Positions 8,972 to 16,854 of a stretch of 38,970 nucleotides of DNA are shown here, in pieces. The translations under genes were made by a program, and so were the position numbers. Source of the DNA: Lachnospira sp. UBA4346 (lineage in GTDB: Bacteria > Bacillota > Clostridia > Lachnospirales > Lachnospiraceae); NCBI GenBank assembly GCA_002394205.1, contig DGTC01000004.1:680-39649 (forward strand), in the 5' to 3' direction. The first letter of the stretch is position 1, and each line of letters opens with the position of its first letter. The notes under the pieces were generated by a model. The model saw only the letters and a program-made list of their open reading frames with translations, did no database searches and had not been told where the DNA came from.

Positions 8972-10228
8972 CTAATCACAACACAACTTTAACAAATCTG
9001 CAGTAATCTCTCTATCTATCTTCAATTTCTGTACCATATCATACATAATATTTCTAATCTGTTGCGCATCCATACCTTTTTTATATGGTCTGTCTTCCCT
9101 TAATGCCTGATAAATATCAATACACGCCATCAATTTATCTTCAAAAGTTAATTCTTTTTCTGTAAGTCCTCTCGGATACCCAGAACCATCTAACTTTTCA
9201 TGATGATTCGCCGCCCACTCCGTAATATCTTCTATTCCATGAATCTGCCGCAATATTCTATATGTTGCCGATGCATGATTTTTCATAAGAAAAAACTCTT
9301 CTTTTTCTAACTTTCCCGGCTTTTCTAAAATATCTGTTGGTACCAATAATTTACCAATATCATGTAATGCACCTGCCATATAGAAACGAATCTTTTTTTC
9401 TGCATCAAATCCATAAAATTCTGCCATTGTTTCTGCTATTTGTGCCACGCCAAGTGAATGATTTTTTGTAAACGATGATTTGTAATCTATGACTTCTGCA
9501 AAGAAACGGGCAATTCCTCTAATTTCATAATCAGAATAATTTTCCATTTTTACATGAATATGTGTCCTTAAAAATTCTTCCGGAGAATGATTTTTTAAAT
9601 AAACAAAATCCTCATATGTAACACCATCTAAAAAATATTGTACAGCCTGTTCACTAAACCAACAGTTCTTTTTTGATTTCACAAATTCCGTAATATCCTC
9701 CATCGTATAAGAATTCACATCTGTTAAATCAAAAAATATATCTATACGATCGGCAAGTCTTAGTATTTGCGACTTCAACGTGATTTCATCAGCTTTCTTT
9801 CCCATCGGACCGGAGCCATCCGCATTCTCGTGATGATATAAAAGAACCGTATCTACATTTGTATGAAATGGCAAATACTTCATTCTGCGCTCTCCAATAA
9901 TGCAATGCTTTACCAGACTATCTTCCTGTATATTCCCCGTTCCATTAGCATCATTGTCCAAAATATTATCTAGTACACTTCCCTGATATTTATGTAAATC
10001 TCCATATTTTTGTTTAAAATATTCTGTCAATGCATTATCATGAAGAATTCCACATCCAACCAAATCACGAATTTCATCCATATCCAATCCGGCTTTCTTT
10101 CCCATAAGGTAACATAAATATCCCACTCTTTTCCCATGTCCTAATTTTGCACCTTTAATCGCCTCATTTTCTACCATATCCAATGCCAACGACAACGCAT
10201 ACAACATTTCCATAAAATCTAACTTCAT
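8972..10228 (-). CDS. Tandem HD-GYP protein, probable cyclic-di-GMP phosphodiesterase
   Basis: 418 residues from the ATG at 10228, which has GGAG seven bases upstream; the ATG at 10258 has none. The C-terminal half is a complete HD-GYP domain: ALHDIGK metal-binding HD, then HHEKLDGSGYPRGL. The N-terminal half is a degenerate copy: GCGILHDN lacks the following lysine, and its GYP-like loop reads YHHENADGSGP. So catalysis is expected in the second domain only. It should hydrolyse cyclic-di-GMP and is the first gene of a unit with a diguanylate cyclase, so opposing activities are made together and probably gated by the Cache sensor. Confidence 0.88.
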   Translation of the reverse strand: MKLDFMEMLYALSLALDMVENEAIKGAKLGHGKRVGYLCYLMGKKAGLDMDEIRDLVGCGILHDNALTEYFKQKYGDLHKYQGSVLDNILDNDANGTGNIQEDSLVKHCIIGERRMKYLPFHTNVDTVLLYHHENADGSGPMGKKADEITLKSQILRLADRIDIFFDLTDVNSYTMEDITEFVKSKKNCWFSEQAVQYFLDGVTYEDFVYLKNHSPEEFLRTHIHVKMENYSDYEIRGIARFFAEVIDYKSSFTKNHSLGVAQIAETMAEFYGFDAEKKIRFYMAGALHDIGKLLVPTDILEKPGKLEKEEFFLMKNHASATYRILRQIHGIEDITEWAANHHEKLDGSGYPRGLTEKELTFEDKLMACIDIYQALREDRPYKKGMDAQQIRNIMYDMVQKLKIDREITADLLKLCCD

Positions 10229-10364
10229 ATATTTTCTCCTATTCCATACGTTTTCCATGCAATTTCATACTTAACATCCACTATTTATATACGAAAGTTT
10301 ATCGGTTCTTTTCATTTTTATCTGTTGCAATAGCAACAATCAGAAAAAGCGGTGACACTCAAAT

Positions 10365-11285
10365 TTACAATAAATACAACCATACCATAATTGGCATCGT
10401 TATAATACAAAGCAATGTTCCTGCCAAATTAATCATATTGGCATATTCTGAATTCTTATCATATATCTGGCAAAACTGCGTAACTGTCGATGCTGTCGGT
10501 GTAATCGTTGCTAAAAATACAATCAAAAATACGGCATCAAATCCCTGTATTGGCAGCACCATTTTCAGTCCTCGAATCAGAAATAATACACACACTGGAA
10601 CAAGAAGCAGCCTAAAACATAAAACGAATGGCAATCGCCGAAATCTTTTAAAATCCTCTAATTTTAAATCTGCAATTAACATTCCGGCAATAATCATACA
10701 CAATGGTCCTACCATCGCCCCCATTGAATGTGTTGCATTTAATACGACCTGTGGCACAGGAATTCGAAAAAGCAATACAATCAATCCGAATATAATCGCA
10801 ATCATATTCGGATTCATAATCATCTTTTTTACCTGAACCTGTCTCTCTCCGCTAATAATCGTTCTTGCATGGGACCACAACAATACAATTTGAACCATCA
10901 AAAATCCACTGCTGTAAATTACATATTCCGGTCCATAAAGACTCGTTACAATCGGAACAATGAGATTGCCTGCATTCGAATACATTATGCTTAACTGCTC
11001 TAAAGCATCTAACTTAAAAAATTTTCTTAGTAAGAATGTGCCAATTATCAAGCAAATATGCACAATAACCGCTAACACAACGGACAATAACAGTCCATTT
11101 CTTACCTGCTTCGTAAATTCAATCTGAAATGCATAAAACAGCATACACGGCATAATCACATATAATGTCAGAAATGACATCGGCTTGGAATCGGTACTCT
11201 TTAACACACCAAACTTTACAACAGCCCAGCCGGCAATAATACAAAGTGCCAATTCAATAATCTGTAATATCAGTGATACAACCAT
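10365..11285 (-). CDS. AEC (auxin efflux carrier) family transporter
   Basis: 306 residues with about 10 hydrophobic segments and the AEC pattern: two five-helix halves with a polar linker near residues 135-165, a conserved-looking YVIMPCMLFYAF segment near 42-53 and a C-terminal TITPTASTVTQF region. Bacterial members move organic acids such as malate or amino acids; the substrate is not deducible. Start at 11285 has AGAAGGA. It is a single gene divergent from the PocR chemoreceptor. A GTTGC/GCAAC hairpin at about 10326-10339 follows its stop but lacks a convincing U tract. Confidence 0.82.
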   Translation of the reverse strand: MVVSLILQIIELALCIIAGWAVVKFGVLKSTDSKPMSFLTLYVIMPCMLFYAFQIEFTKQVRNGLLLSVVLAVIVHICLIIGTFLLRKFFKLDALEQLSIMYSNAGNLIVPIVTSLYGPEYVIYSSGFLMVQIVLLWSHARTIISGERQVQVKKMIMNPNMIAIIFGLIVLLFRIPVPQVVLNATHSMGAMVGPLCMIIAGMLIADLKLEDFKRFRRLPFVLCFRLLLVPVCVLFLIRGLKMVLPIQGFDAVFLIVFLATITPTASTVTQFCQIYDKNSEYANMINLAGTLLCIITMPIMVWLYLL

Positions 11286-11590
11286 TTTTTATCCTTCTTT
11301 CATTCGTATTTGCTAATTTATCTGTATACACAAAAATAGACATCCAAACAATTCGCTTCATTTGAACATCTACTTGTATTTTAACATTTTTATCGGGATA
11401 TAAAAAATGAAATTTTTATTATATTTATGTTTATAGAATTTATATTTCAAAATATTTTACTTTTTGTTTTTAACAATTTTATTATTTCTTTTAAATTTTA
11501 TACACAATTTAATTGACTTTGTCTAACATAAAGTATAAAATCAGACTATACAAAAAACATATATGAATCAATTATGAAAGGATCACTCGT
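11286..11590. promoter_or_regulatory. Divergent intergenic region with promoter for the PocR protein
   Basis: About 300 very AT-rich bases between the divergent AEC and PocR genes. A good plus-strand promoter is seen: TTGACT (11513-11518), 17-base spacer, TAAAAT (11536-11541). A GAAAGGA ribosome binding site precedes the ATG at 11591. I could not place the minus-strand promoter with confidence. Confidence 0.65.
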
Positions 11591-12370
11591 ATGAATATTG
11601 CTGATTTTACGGATATGAAAAAATTTGAAGAAATTATGTCAAACTGGGCAAAAGCTACCGGTCTGGCAACTGTTGCCGTTGGTGCAGATGGCACATATAT
11701 TTCAGAATGTTATAATTTTACTGATTTTTGTATAAAACTTACACGAGGTAGTAAGGAAGGCTGCAGAAGATGTGAAAAATGCGATGCCGAAGGTCAAGGT
11801 GTTTATCATTGTCATGCTGGATTAATTGATTTTGGTATTCCACTCATGATTGGCAATGAAAAAGTCGGCTCCGTTATTGGTGGTCAAGTTCTTCCAAATG
11901 ATCCAGATGAGGAAAGTTTTAGAAACGTTGCAAAAGAAATTGGTGTAAATGAAGATGAATATATTAATGCACTTCATAAAGTAAATGTAAGATCGGAAGA
12001 AGCCATTTTTGCTTCTGCAACATTACTTGGAGAAGTATTAAATAATTTCATTAATACAAGCTATAATGAAAAATATAACAACGAATTGTTATCCAAACTG
12101 ACTACTGGCGTCAAAAAATGTGAACAGCTAATTGGTAATATCATCAACGATACGAAAAATTTGAATAGTATTCAGCAGAAGCAGAATATTCTTGCGCTCA
12201 ATGCATCCATTGAGGCATCAAGAGCCGGAGACATGGGTAGAGGATTCGCTGTTGTTGCGCAGGAAGTTGGAAAACTTGCAAATAATAGTAAAAAACTAAA
12301 TACATTGATTGAAAATGAGGTAAAGGAGATATCAGAAACCATACATAGTATGATTATAGAAAACATATAA
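11591..12370 (+). CDS. Short soluble chemoreceptor-like protein with PocR ligand-binding domain
   Basis: 259 residues without transmembrane segments. Residues about 5-165 form a PocR sensory domain with its cysteine-rich centre (GCRRCEKCDAEGQGVYHCHAGLIDF). Residues about 170-259 form one helical hairpin of a methyl-accepting chemotaxis signalling domain; the tip is clear (ILALNASIEASRAGDMGRGFAVV). The hairpin is far shorter than in usual receptors and lacks HAMP, so it may be a minimal cytoplasmic chemoreceptor that binds a small molecule (PocR domains sense hydrocarbon derivatives such as propanediol). No chemotaxis genes are in the window. Confidence 0.85.
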   Translation: MNIADFTDMKKFEEIMSNWAKATGLATVAVGADGTYISECYNFTDFCIKLTRGSKEGCRRCEKCDAEGQGVYHCHAGLIDFGIPLMIGNEKVGSVIGGQVLPNDPDEESFRNVAKEIGVNEDEYINALHKVNVRSEEAIFASATLLGEVLNNFINTSYNEKYNNELLSKLTTGVKKCEQLIGNIINDTKNLNSIQQKQNILALNASIEASRAGDMGRGFAVVAQEVGKLANNSKKLNTLIENEVKEISETIHSMIIENI

Positions 12371-12409
12371 ATTAACAATTAGAATTCTTTCACAAAAGCA
12401 AATTATGTG

Positions 12410-12450
12410 TAAAATCCCCCTAGACTGTCTGCATGACGGTCTGGGGGGAT
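12410..12450 (-). terminator. Terminator of the sulfate transport operon
   Basis: ATCCCCC-TAGAC (12414-12425) pairs with GTCTG-GGGGGAT (12439-12450). In the minus direction it is followed by TTTTAC. It lies between the convergent PocR gene and cysA; the plus-strand side has no U tract, so it mainly serves cysA. Confidence 0.75.
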
Positions 12451-12476
12451 CCTGCAATATTAATTCCATGATTTCT

Positions 12477-13541
12477 TTAAATTACCAAACTCTCTGCTGC
12501 TGTTATTGTCTCATTTTCCACCACATATGCTGTATTTTCATCAATAATATTCATTTTCTGAATAAATATATTGACATTTTCTCCATCGTGCAACAATGGC
12601 TGGCTGACTTGTCTGTATCCAATCAGTTCCTGACCGTGCAGTCTGACTGTTACTTCTATGAGACTTCCACGAAAGACGCTTTTTATAACTTCTCCTTCTT
12701 CTGTAGATGCCGGATATCTGACCAGCTCATTTTTCTTACTAATTACAACATATTCCGGACGAATTAGGGCAGCATGTGCAATTCCTTCAAAACCTCTCAT
12801 ATCCTCTACGTGACTGACCTTTACATTTTCTCCTAGAAATTCTGCAACAAACGGTGTCTTCGGATTGTTATAAATCTCTACCGGACTTCCTATCTGCTCT
12901 ACTCTTCCCCGATTCATAATAATAATCTCATCTGCTACTTCTGTTGCTTCATCCTGATCGTGGGTTACGAAAATACTTGTAATTCCTACCTTTGTAATCA
13001 GCTCGCGCAGCCATGCCCGAAGTTCTTTACGTACCTTGGCATCCACCGCTGCAAATGGTTCATCTAATAAGAGCAGCTTCGGCTCCGTTGCAATCGCTCT
13101 TGCAAATGCAACTCGCTGTCTTTGACCGCCCGATAGCTGACTTGGATATCTCTTTTCAAATCCTCTTAACCCAACCAGTTCAATTAATTCCATCACACGA
13201 TTCTTAATATCTGCTTTATTCCATTTTGCAATTTTTAAACCAAATGCAATATTTTCATAAACCGTTTTATACCGAAATAACGCATAATTCTGGAATACAA
13301 AACCGATTCCTCTTTCACTGGGCTTGACCTGATTCACTTTTTCTCCACCGATATAGATATCTCCTGAATCTGCATCTTCAAGTCCTGCAAGCATCTTTAA
13401 TATGGTCGTCTTACCGCTTCCACTAGGACCCAAAAGCCCAATTAATTTTCCCTTTTCAATGGATATATCAATGTTATCCGATGCTTTAAAATCTCCAAAA
13501 TATTTATTGACACCGACTAATTTTACATACTCTTCTGCCAT
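12477..13541 (-). CDS. cysA: Sulfate/thiosulfate ABC transporter ATP-binding protein CysA
   Basis: 354 residues from the ATG at 13541 with GGGAGGA upstream; the longer frame reaching 13616 overlaps cysW and has no site. Full ABC ATPase: Walker A GPSGSGKTT near residue 35, Q-loop FVFQNYALF, signature LSGGQRQR, Walker B LLLLDEPFAAVDA, H-loop VTHDQDEA. After residue 240 comes a C-terminal TOBE-like regulatory domain with IRPEYV. It powers sulfate import through CysT/CysW. Last gene of the operon, before a terminator. Confidence 0.93.
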   Translation of the reverse strand: MAEEYVKLVGVNKYFGDFKASDNIDISIEKGKLIGLLGPSGSGKTTILKMLAGLEDADSGDIYIGGEKVNQVKPSERGIGFVFQNYALFRYKTVYENIAFGLKIAKWNKADIKNRVMELIELVGLRGFEKRYPSQLSGGQRQRVAFARAIATEPKLLLLDEPFAAVDAKVRKELRAWLRELITKVGITSIFVTHDQDEATEVADEIIIMNRGRVEQIGSPVEIYNNPKTPFVAEFLGENVKVSHVEDMRGFEGIAHAALIRPEYVVISKKNELVRYPASTEEGEVIKSVFRGSLIEVTVRLHGQELIGYRQVSQPLLHDGENVNIFIQKMNIIDENTAYVVENETITAAESLVI

Positions 13542-13566
13542 AATCATTCCTCCCACATTTATCACC

Positions 13567-14406
13567 TTACGATTGATATTTCTTACTCCGATATTCCAGC
13601 ACATTTCTAACAACAAGAATAATCAGTGCCATTGCTACCAATATACTTGACATTGCAAATGCACCGGTAAAATCGAATGCCTGATATGTTACCTCGATAT
13701 GCAGCGGCATCGTATTCGTTCTTCCTCTTAAATGTCCTGAAAGTACAGAAACTGCACCAAATTCTCCCAATGCTCTTGCCGTACTCAATACCACACCATA
13801 CAAAAATGCCCATTTGATATGAGGAAATGTGATTTCACGAAAGATTTTAAAAAATCCCGCTCCCATCAGTGCTGCTGCATCTTCTTCATCCTTTCCTATC
13901 GAATTCAATACCGGTATCAATTCTCTTGAAATAAATGGAAATGTCACAAAAATTGTTGCAAGAACAATTCCCGGTACTGCAAATACGATTTTCACTCCAA
14001 ACTGCCGCAGATACGGATACAGAAAACTGCTTCTTCCAAATGTCAATAAAAAAATCAACCCGGCAATGATTGGAGAAATTGCCAACGGCAAGTCAATCAG
14101 CGTGGAGATAAAACGCTTTCCAATAAAATTATATTTTGTCAGTAAAAATGAAGCAAATATACCAAAAATCACATTTACAATCAATGTAATCACTGTAACA
14201 TATACTGTAAGTTCAATGGATTTTAATGCATATCGGTCTGTAACGGCAGATACAAATGCCCCGATTCCCTGCCGAAATGCGGTCGCCAATACATAGATGA
14301 GCGGCAACACCAACATAGTAAATACAAATCCCGTTCCGAGTATAACCAAAATCCATTTTACAATCTGCTCACTGCGTGTCATTCGCACCTTAGATTGTTT
14401 TTCCAT
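13567..14406 (-). CDS. cysW: Sulfate ABC transporter permease CysW
   Basis: 279 residues, six hydrophobic segments, with the binding-protein-dependent permease EAA loop near residues 175-200 (DEEDAAALMGAGFFKIFREITFP) and the CysW-typical ARALGEFGAVSVLSGH segment after it. Pairs with CysT to form the membrane channel. Start at 14406 has AAGGAGGG. Between cysT (gap 50 nt) and cysA (gap 25 nt). Confidence 0.93.
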   Translation of the reverse strand: MEKQSKVRMTRSEQIVKWILVILGTGFVFTMLVLPLIYVLATAFRQGIGAFVSAVTDRYALKSIELTVYVTVITLIVNVIFGIFASFLLTKYNFIGKRFISTLIDLPLAISPIIAGLIFLLTFGRSSFLYPYLRQFGVKIVFAVPGIVLATIFVTFPFISRELIPVLNSIGKDEEDAAALMGAGFFKIFREITFPHIKWAFLYGVVLSTARALGEFGAVSVLSGHLRGRTNTMPLHIEVTYQAFDFTGAFAMSSILVAMALIILVVRNVLEYRSKKYQS

Positions 14407-14456
14407 TTCAAATTTCCCTCCTTATCATCAACATTGCCATATTTTCATATTAACAG

Positions 14457-15296
14457 CTATCTTGCGCAAACAATCCTTGCTGTCCGATGCTGTATAACTG
14501 CATTAAAGAATAGAATTGCAAATGCAATAACCAACATAACCAAAGCAATTGCTGTTGCCGAAGTATAGTCATATTCCTGAAGTTCCGACATAATCAGCAA
14601 CGGGGTAATCTCCGTTTCATACGGCGTATTTCCTGCAATAAACACAACGCTTCCATACTCTCCTAAACATCTTGCAAATGCCATCGTTGTTCCGGCAATG
14701 ATTGATGGCAAAATTTCCGGAAGTATCACATGAAAGAATATCTGTATTTTAGATGCCCCCAAAACCGATGCTACATTTTCATAATCTTTATCCAGTGTCT
14801 CTAATACCGGCTGGACTGTTCTTACAATAAATGGAATTCCAATGAATATAAGTGCAACCGTAATTCCAACCTTCGTATATGCAATCTTAATCCCAATTTT
14901 ATCAAAGATACTTCCCACCCAACCGTTTGTAACGGTTAAGTGGGTAATTGCAATCCCTGCTACTGCTGTCGGCAATGCAAATGGCAATTCGATCAGTCCA
15001 TCTAATAATCTCTTCCATGGAAAATCATATCGCACCAGTATCCATGCTAATAGCACGCCAAATATTGCATTGATTACAGATGCCACAAATGCTGTACTTA
15101 CGCTCACTTTCAGGCTGGCTAATACACGTGGTCTTGTGACAACATGAATGAAATCAGATAACGACATTTTTGCTGTAAATATCACAAGCGATATCAATGG
15201 AATGATTACAATAAAGCTCAAAATCGTGAGTGTAATCCCCAAAGACAATCCAAATCCCGGAATAATATTTTTACTTTTTTTCGTAAATCGAATCAA
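14457..15296 (-). CDS. cysT: Sulfate ABC transporter permease CysT
   Basis: 279 residues if begun at the TTG at 15296. I chose this because AAGGAGG lies eight bases upstream, inside the end of sbp, and because the longer frame (ATG at 15347) would add 17 residues of unlikely, arginine-rich sequence. Six hydrophobic segments, ELPFALPTAVAGIA, the EAA loop (DKDYENVASVLGASKIQIF) and the CLGEYGSVVFIAGNTPY segment are those of CysT/CysU. It overlaps the sbp stop by about 26 nt, so translation is probably coupled. Confidence 0.9.
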   Translation of the reverse strand: MIRFTKKSKNIIPGFGLSLGITLTILSFIVIIPLISLVIFTAKMSLSDFIHVVTRPRVLASLKVSVSTAFVASVINAIFGVLLAWILVRYDFPWKRLLDGLIELPFALPTAVAGIAITHLTVTNGWVGSIFDKIGIKIAYTKVGITVALIFIGIPFIVRTVQPVLETLDKDYENVASVLGASKIQIFFHVILPEILPSIIAGTTMAFARCLGEYGSVVFIAGNTPYETEITPLLIMSELQEYDYTSATAIALVMLVIAFAILFFNAVIQHRTARIVCAR

Positions 15297-16344
15297 ACAA
15301 ACCGCCCTCCTTGAAATGCTTTTCTGTCGCTGCCGTCCAGCCGCCAAAATGCTTAATATCTGTTAAATCCAGATTTGTCACAATCCATTTTTTATCTGAC
15401 GGAACAGATGTAATCACATTAGAATTTCCCTTGTATTCAAATTCTTTTAATATGATCTGGTTAGACGGTCTATAATACCATTTTGCCTCAACTTTCTGTG
15501 CTTCATCAGAATACAGATAAGAAAGATACTCTGTCGAAACTGCTCTTGTTCCACGGTTGTCAACGATTTCATCTACAATCGCAACCGTCGGCTGGCATAA
15601 AATAGAAACGGAAGGTACAACAATTTCATATTCATCCGGATGTTCTTCTAAGGAAAGAAATGCTTCATTTTCCCAAGCAATTAACACATCTCCCTGCTTA
15701 TTTTCAACAAAAGACGTTGTTGAACCTCTTGCCCCGGAATCTAATACAAGTACATTGGCAAATAACGTCTTCATATTTTGTAAAATCGCATCTTCTGAAA
15801 GTCCCTGTTTCTCAAAATAATACCACGCTGCAAGATAATTCCAACGCGCACCTCCGGATGTCTTCGGATTTGGTGTAATGACTCCTACGTCTGTCTTTAA
15901 TAAATCATTCCAATCTAAAATATTTTTAGGATTTCCCTTTCTTACAAGAAAAACAATACTAGAGGTATATGGTGAGCTATCGAGGTCAAATTCCGATGTA
16001 TATCCATCCTCAATCAATCCTACATTCTTGACTGCATCTACATCACCTTCTAATGCCAATGTCACGACATCTGCCTCTAAGCCATTCGCAACCTCTAACG
16101 CCTGCTTACCAGAACCTCCATGTGACTGTACAATTGATACTTCCTGACCTGTTTTTTCCTTCCAATATTTTGAAAAAACTTCATTATACTCCTTGTATAA
16201 TTCTCTGGTTGGATCATAGGAAACATTTGTAATCTCCACACTAGAATCTTTTGATGTATCTGCTGCCTGTTTTGTGCATCCTACCAAAGAGCTAACTCCT
16301 AATGTTGCTGTCAATGCCAAAGCGAATAATTTTTTCTTTTTCAT
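15271..16344 (-). CDS. sbp: Sulfate-binding lipoprotein
   Basis: 357 residues. A lipoprotein signal with lipobox LVGC ends at residue 23, so it is membrane-anchored outside the cell. The mature protein carries the sulfate-binding family hallmarks SYDPTRELYKEYN (about 42-54), SHGGSGKQ (about 74-81) and GDVDAVKNVGLIE, and ends with the FGGW motif and a short tail. It delivers sulfate or thiosulfate to CysTW. First gene of the operon. The ribosome binding site is weak (no clear AGG within 15 bases), and the upstream region carries two CcpA-like operators. Confidence 0.92.
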   Translation of the reverse strand: MKKKKLFALALTATLGVSSLVGCTKQAADTSKDSSVEITNVSYDPTRELYKEYNEVFSKYWKEKTGQEVSIVQSHGGSGKQALEVANGLEADVVTLALEGDVDAVKNVGLIEDGYTSEFDLDSSPYTSSIVFLVRKGNPKNILDWNDLLKTDVGVITPNPKTSGGARWNYLAAWYYFEKQGLSEDAILQNMKTLFANVLVLDSGARGSTTSFVENKQGDVLIAWENEAFLSLEEHPDEYEIVVPSVSILCQPTVAIVDEIVDNRGTRAVSTEYLSYLYSDEAQKVEAKWYYRPSNQIILKEFEYKGNSNVITSVPSDKKWIVTNLDLTDIKHFGGWTAATEKHFKEGGLFDSIYEKK

Positions 16345-16574
16345 AATTTCTATTTGATTTCAGATGTAGGTTTCGTCTATCTCAATCTTTCTTCAAACGA
16401 AATCCATCTAAAACCTTCTCCTTCCCTACTTTATTTCCTGACAAATCCGAATTCTTCCAATCAAAAATGTGCTTATTGTAGCTGTCAACATTTCCGCTGC
16501 GGTTTAATTCATATTTATTTGCTAGGTTTAATAGGATTATATTCATGCGTTCCAAAAGAAACAATGCCAAAAAA

Positions 16575-16588
16575 AGAAAACGTTTTCA
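16575..16588. promoter_or_regulatory. CcpA/LacI-type operator (cre-like) 1
   Basis: AGAAAACGTTTTCA matches the catabolite response element consensus TGWAANCGNTNWCA at all but the first base, with a perfect GAAAACGTTTTC palindrome at its centre. It lies about 230 bases upstream of sbp. Confidence 0.5.
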
Positions 16589-16678
16589 CGTTTTATAGAA
16601 TTTATTATGAATCACTCTGTTTTTCGTGCATTAAAGTGACATAAAATTGTTTATCTTACTGAATTTATTTCCAAAATA

Positions 16679-16692
16679 TGAAAACGTTATCA
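16679..16692. promoter_or_regulatory. CcpA/LacI-type operator (cre-like) 2
   Basis: TGAAAACGTTATCA matches the cre consensus TGWAANCGNTNWCA at all positions. It lies 104 bases from the first copy; the spacing is close to ten helical turns, so looping between the two is possible. Confidence 0.55.
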
Positions 16693-16791
16693 TCTAGTAT
16701 TTATACCGCTTTCGTATCGTTTAAAACATCCTGTATCACCCGTTTTTCGACAAAAACTGTATCAAACGTGAAAATAAAACAATATTCCCTA

Positions 16792-16832
16792 CAAAATAAA
16801 GAAAGCTGTTAAGGAACCCCTAACAGCTTTCT
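16792..16832 (-). terminator. Terminator after the DXS-family gene
   Basis: GAAAGCTGTTA (16801-16811) pairs perfectly with TAACAGCTTTC (16821-16831); minus-strand tail TTTATTTTG. It lies about 25 nt after the stop. Confidence 0.88.
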
Positions 16833-16854
16833 TCTCTAAGTATCTATATACAAT

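Larger units (their letters stand above)
16345..16791 (-). promoter_or_regulatory. Leader and promoter region of the sulfate operon
   Basis: About 450 bases between the DXS-like gene and sbp. The best promoter I see is TTGACA (16488-16483), 17-base spacer, TTTGAT (16465-16460), with a poor -10. No T-box or SAM-riboswitch consensus is visible. A 62-codon minus-strand frame (16570-16382) lacks a ribosome binding site and is not called. Two operator-like palindromes are listed separately. Confidence 0.4.

Noticed and set aside
16382..16570. 62-codon minus-strand frame upstream of sbp as a leader peptide
   Set aside because: No ribosome binding site, no runs of Cys or Met codons, and no paired terminator.
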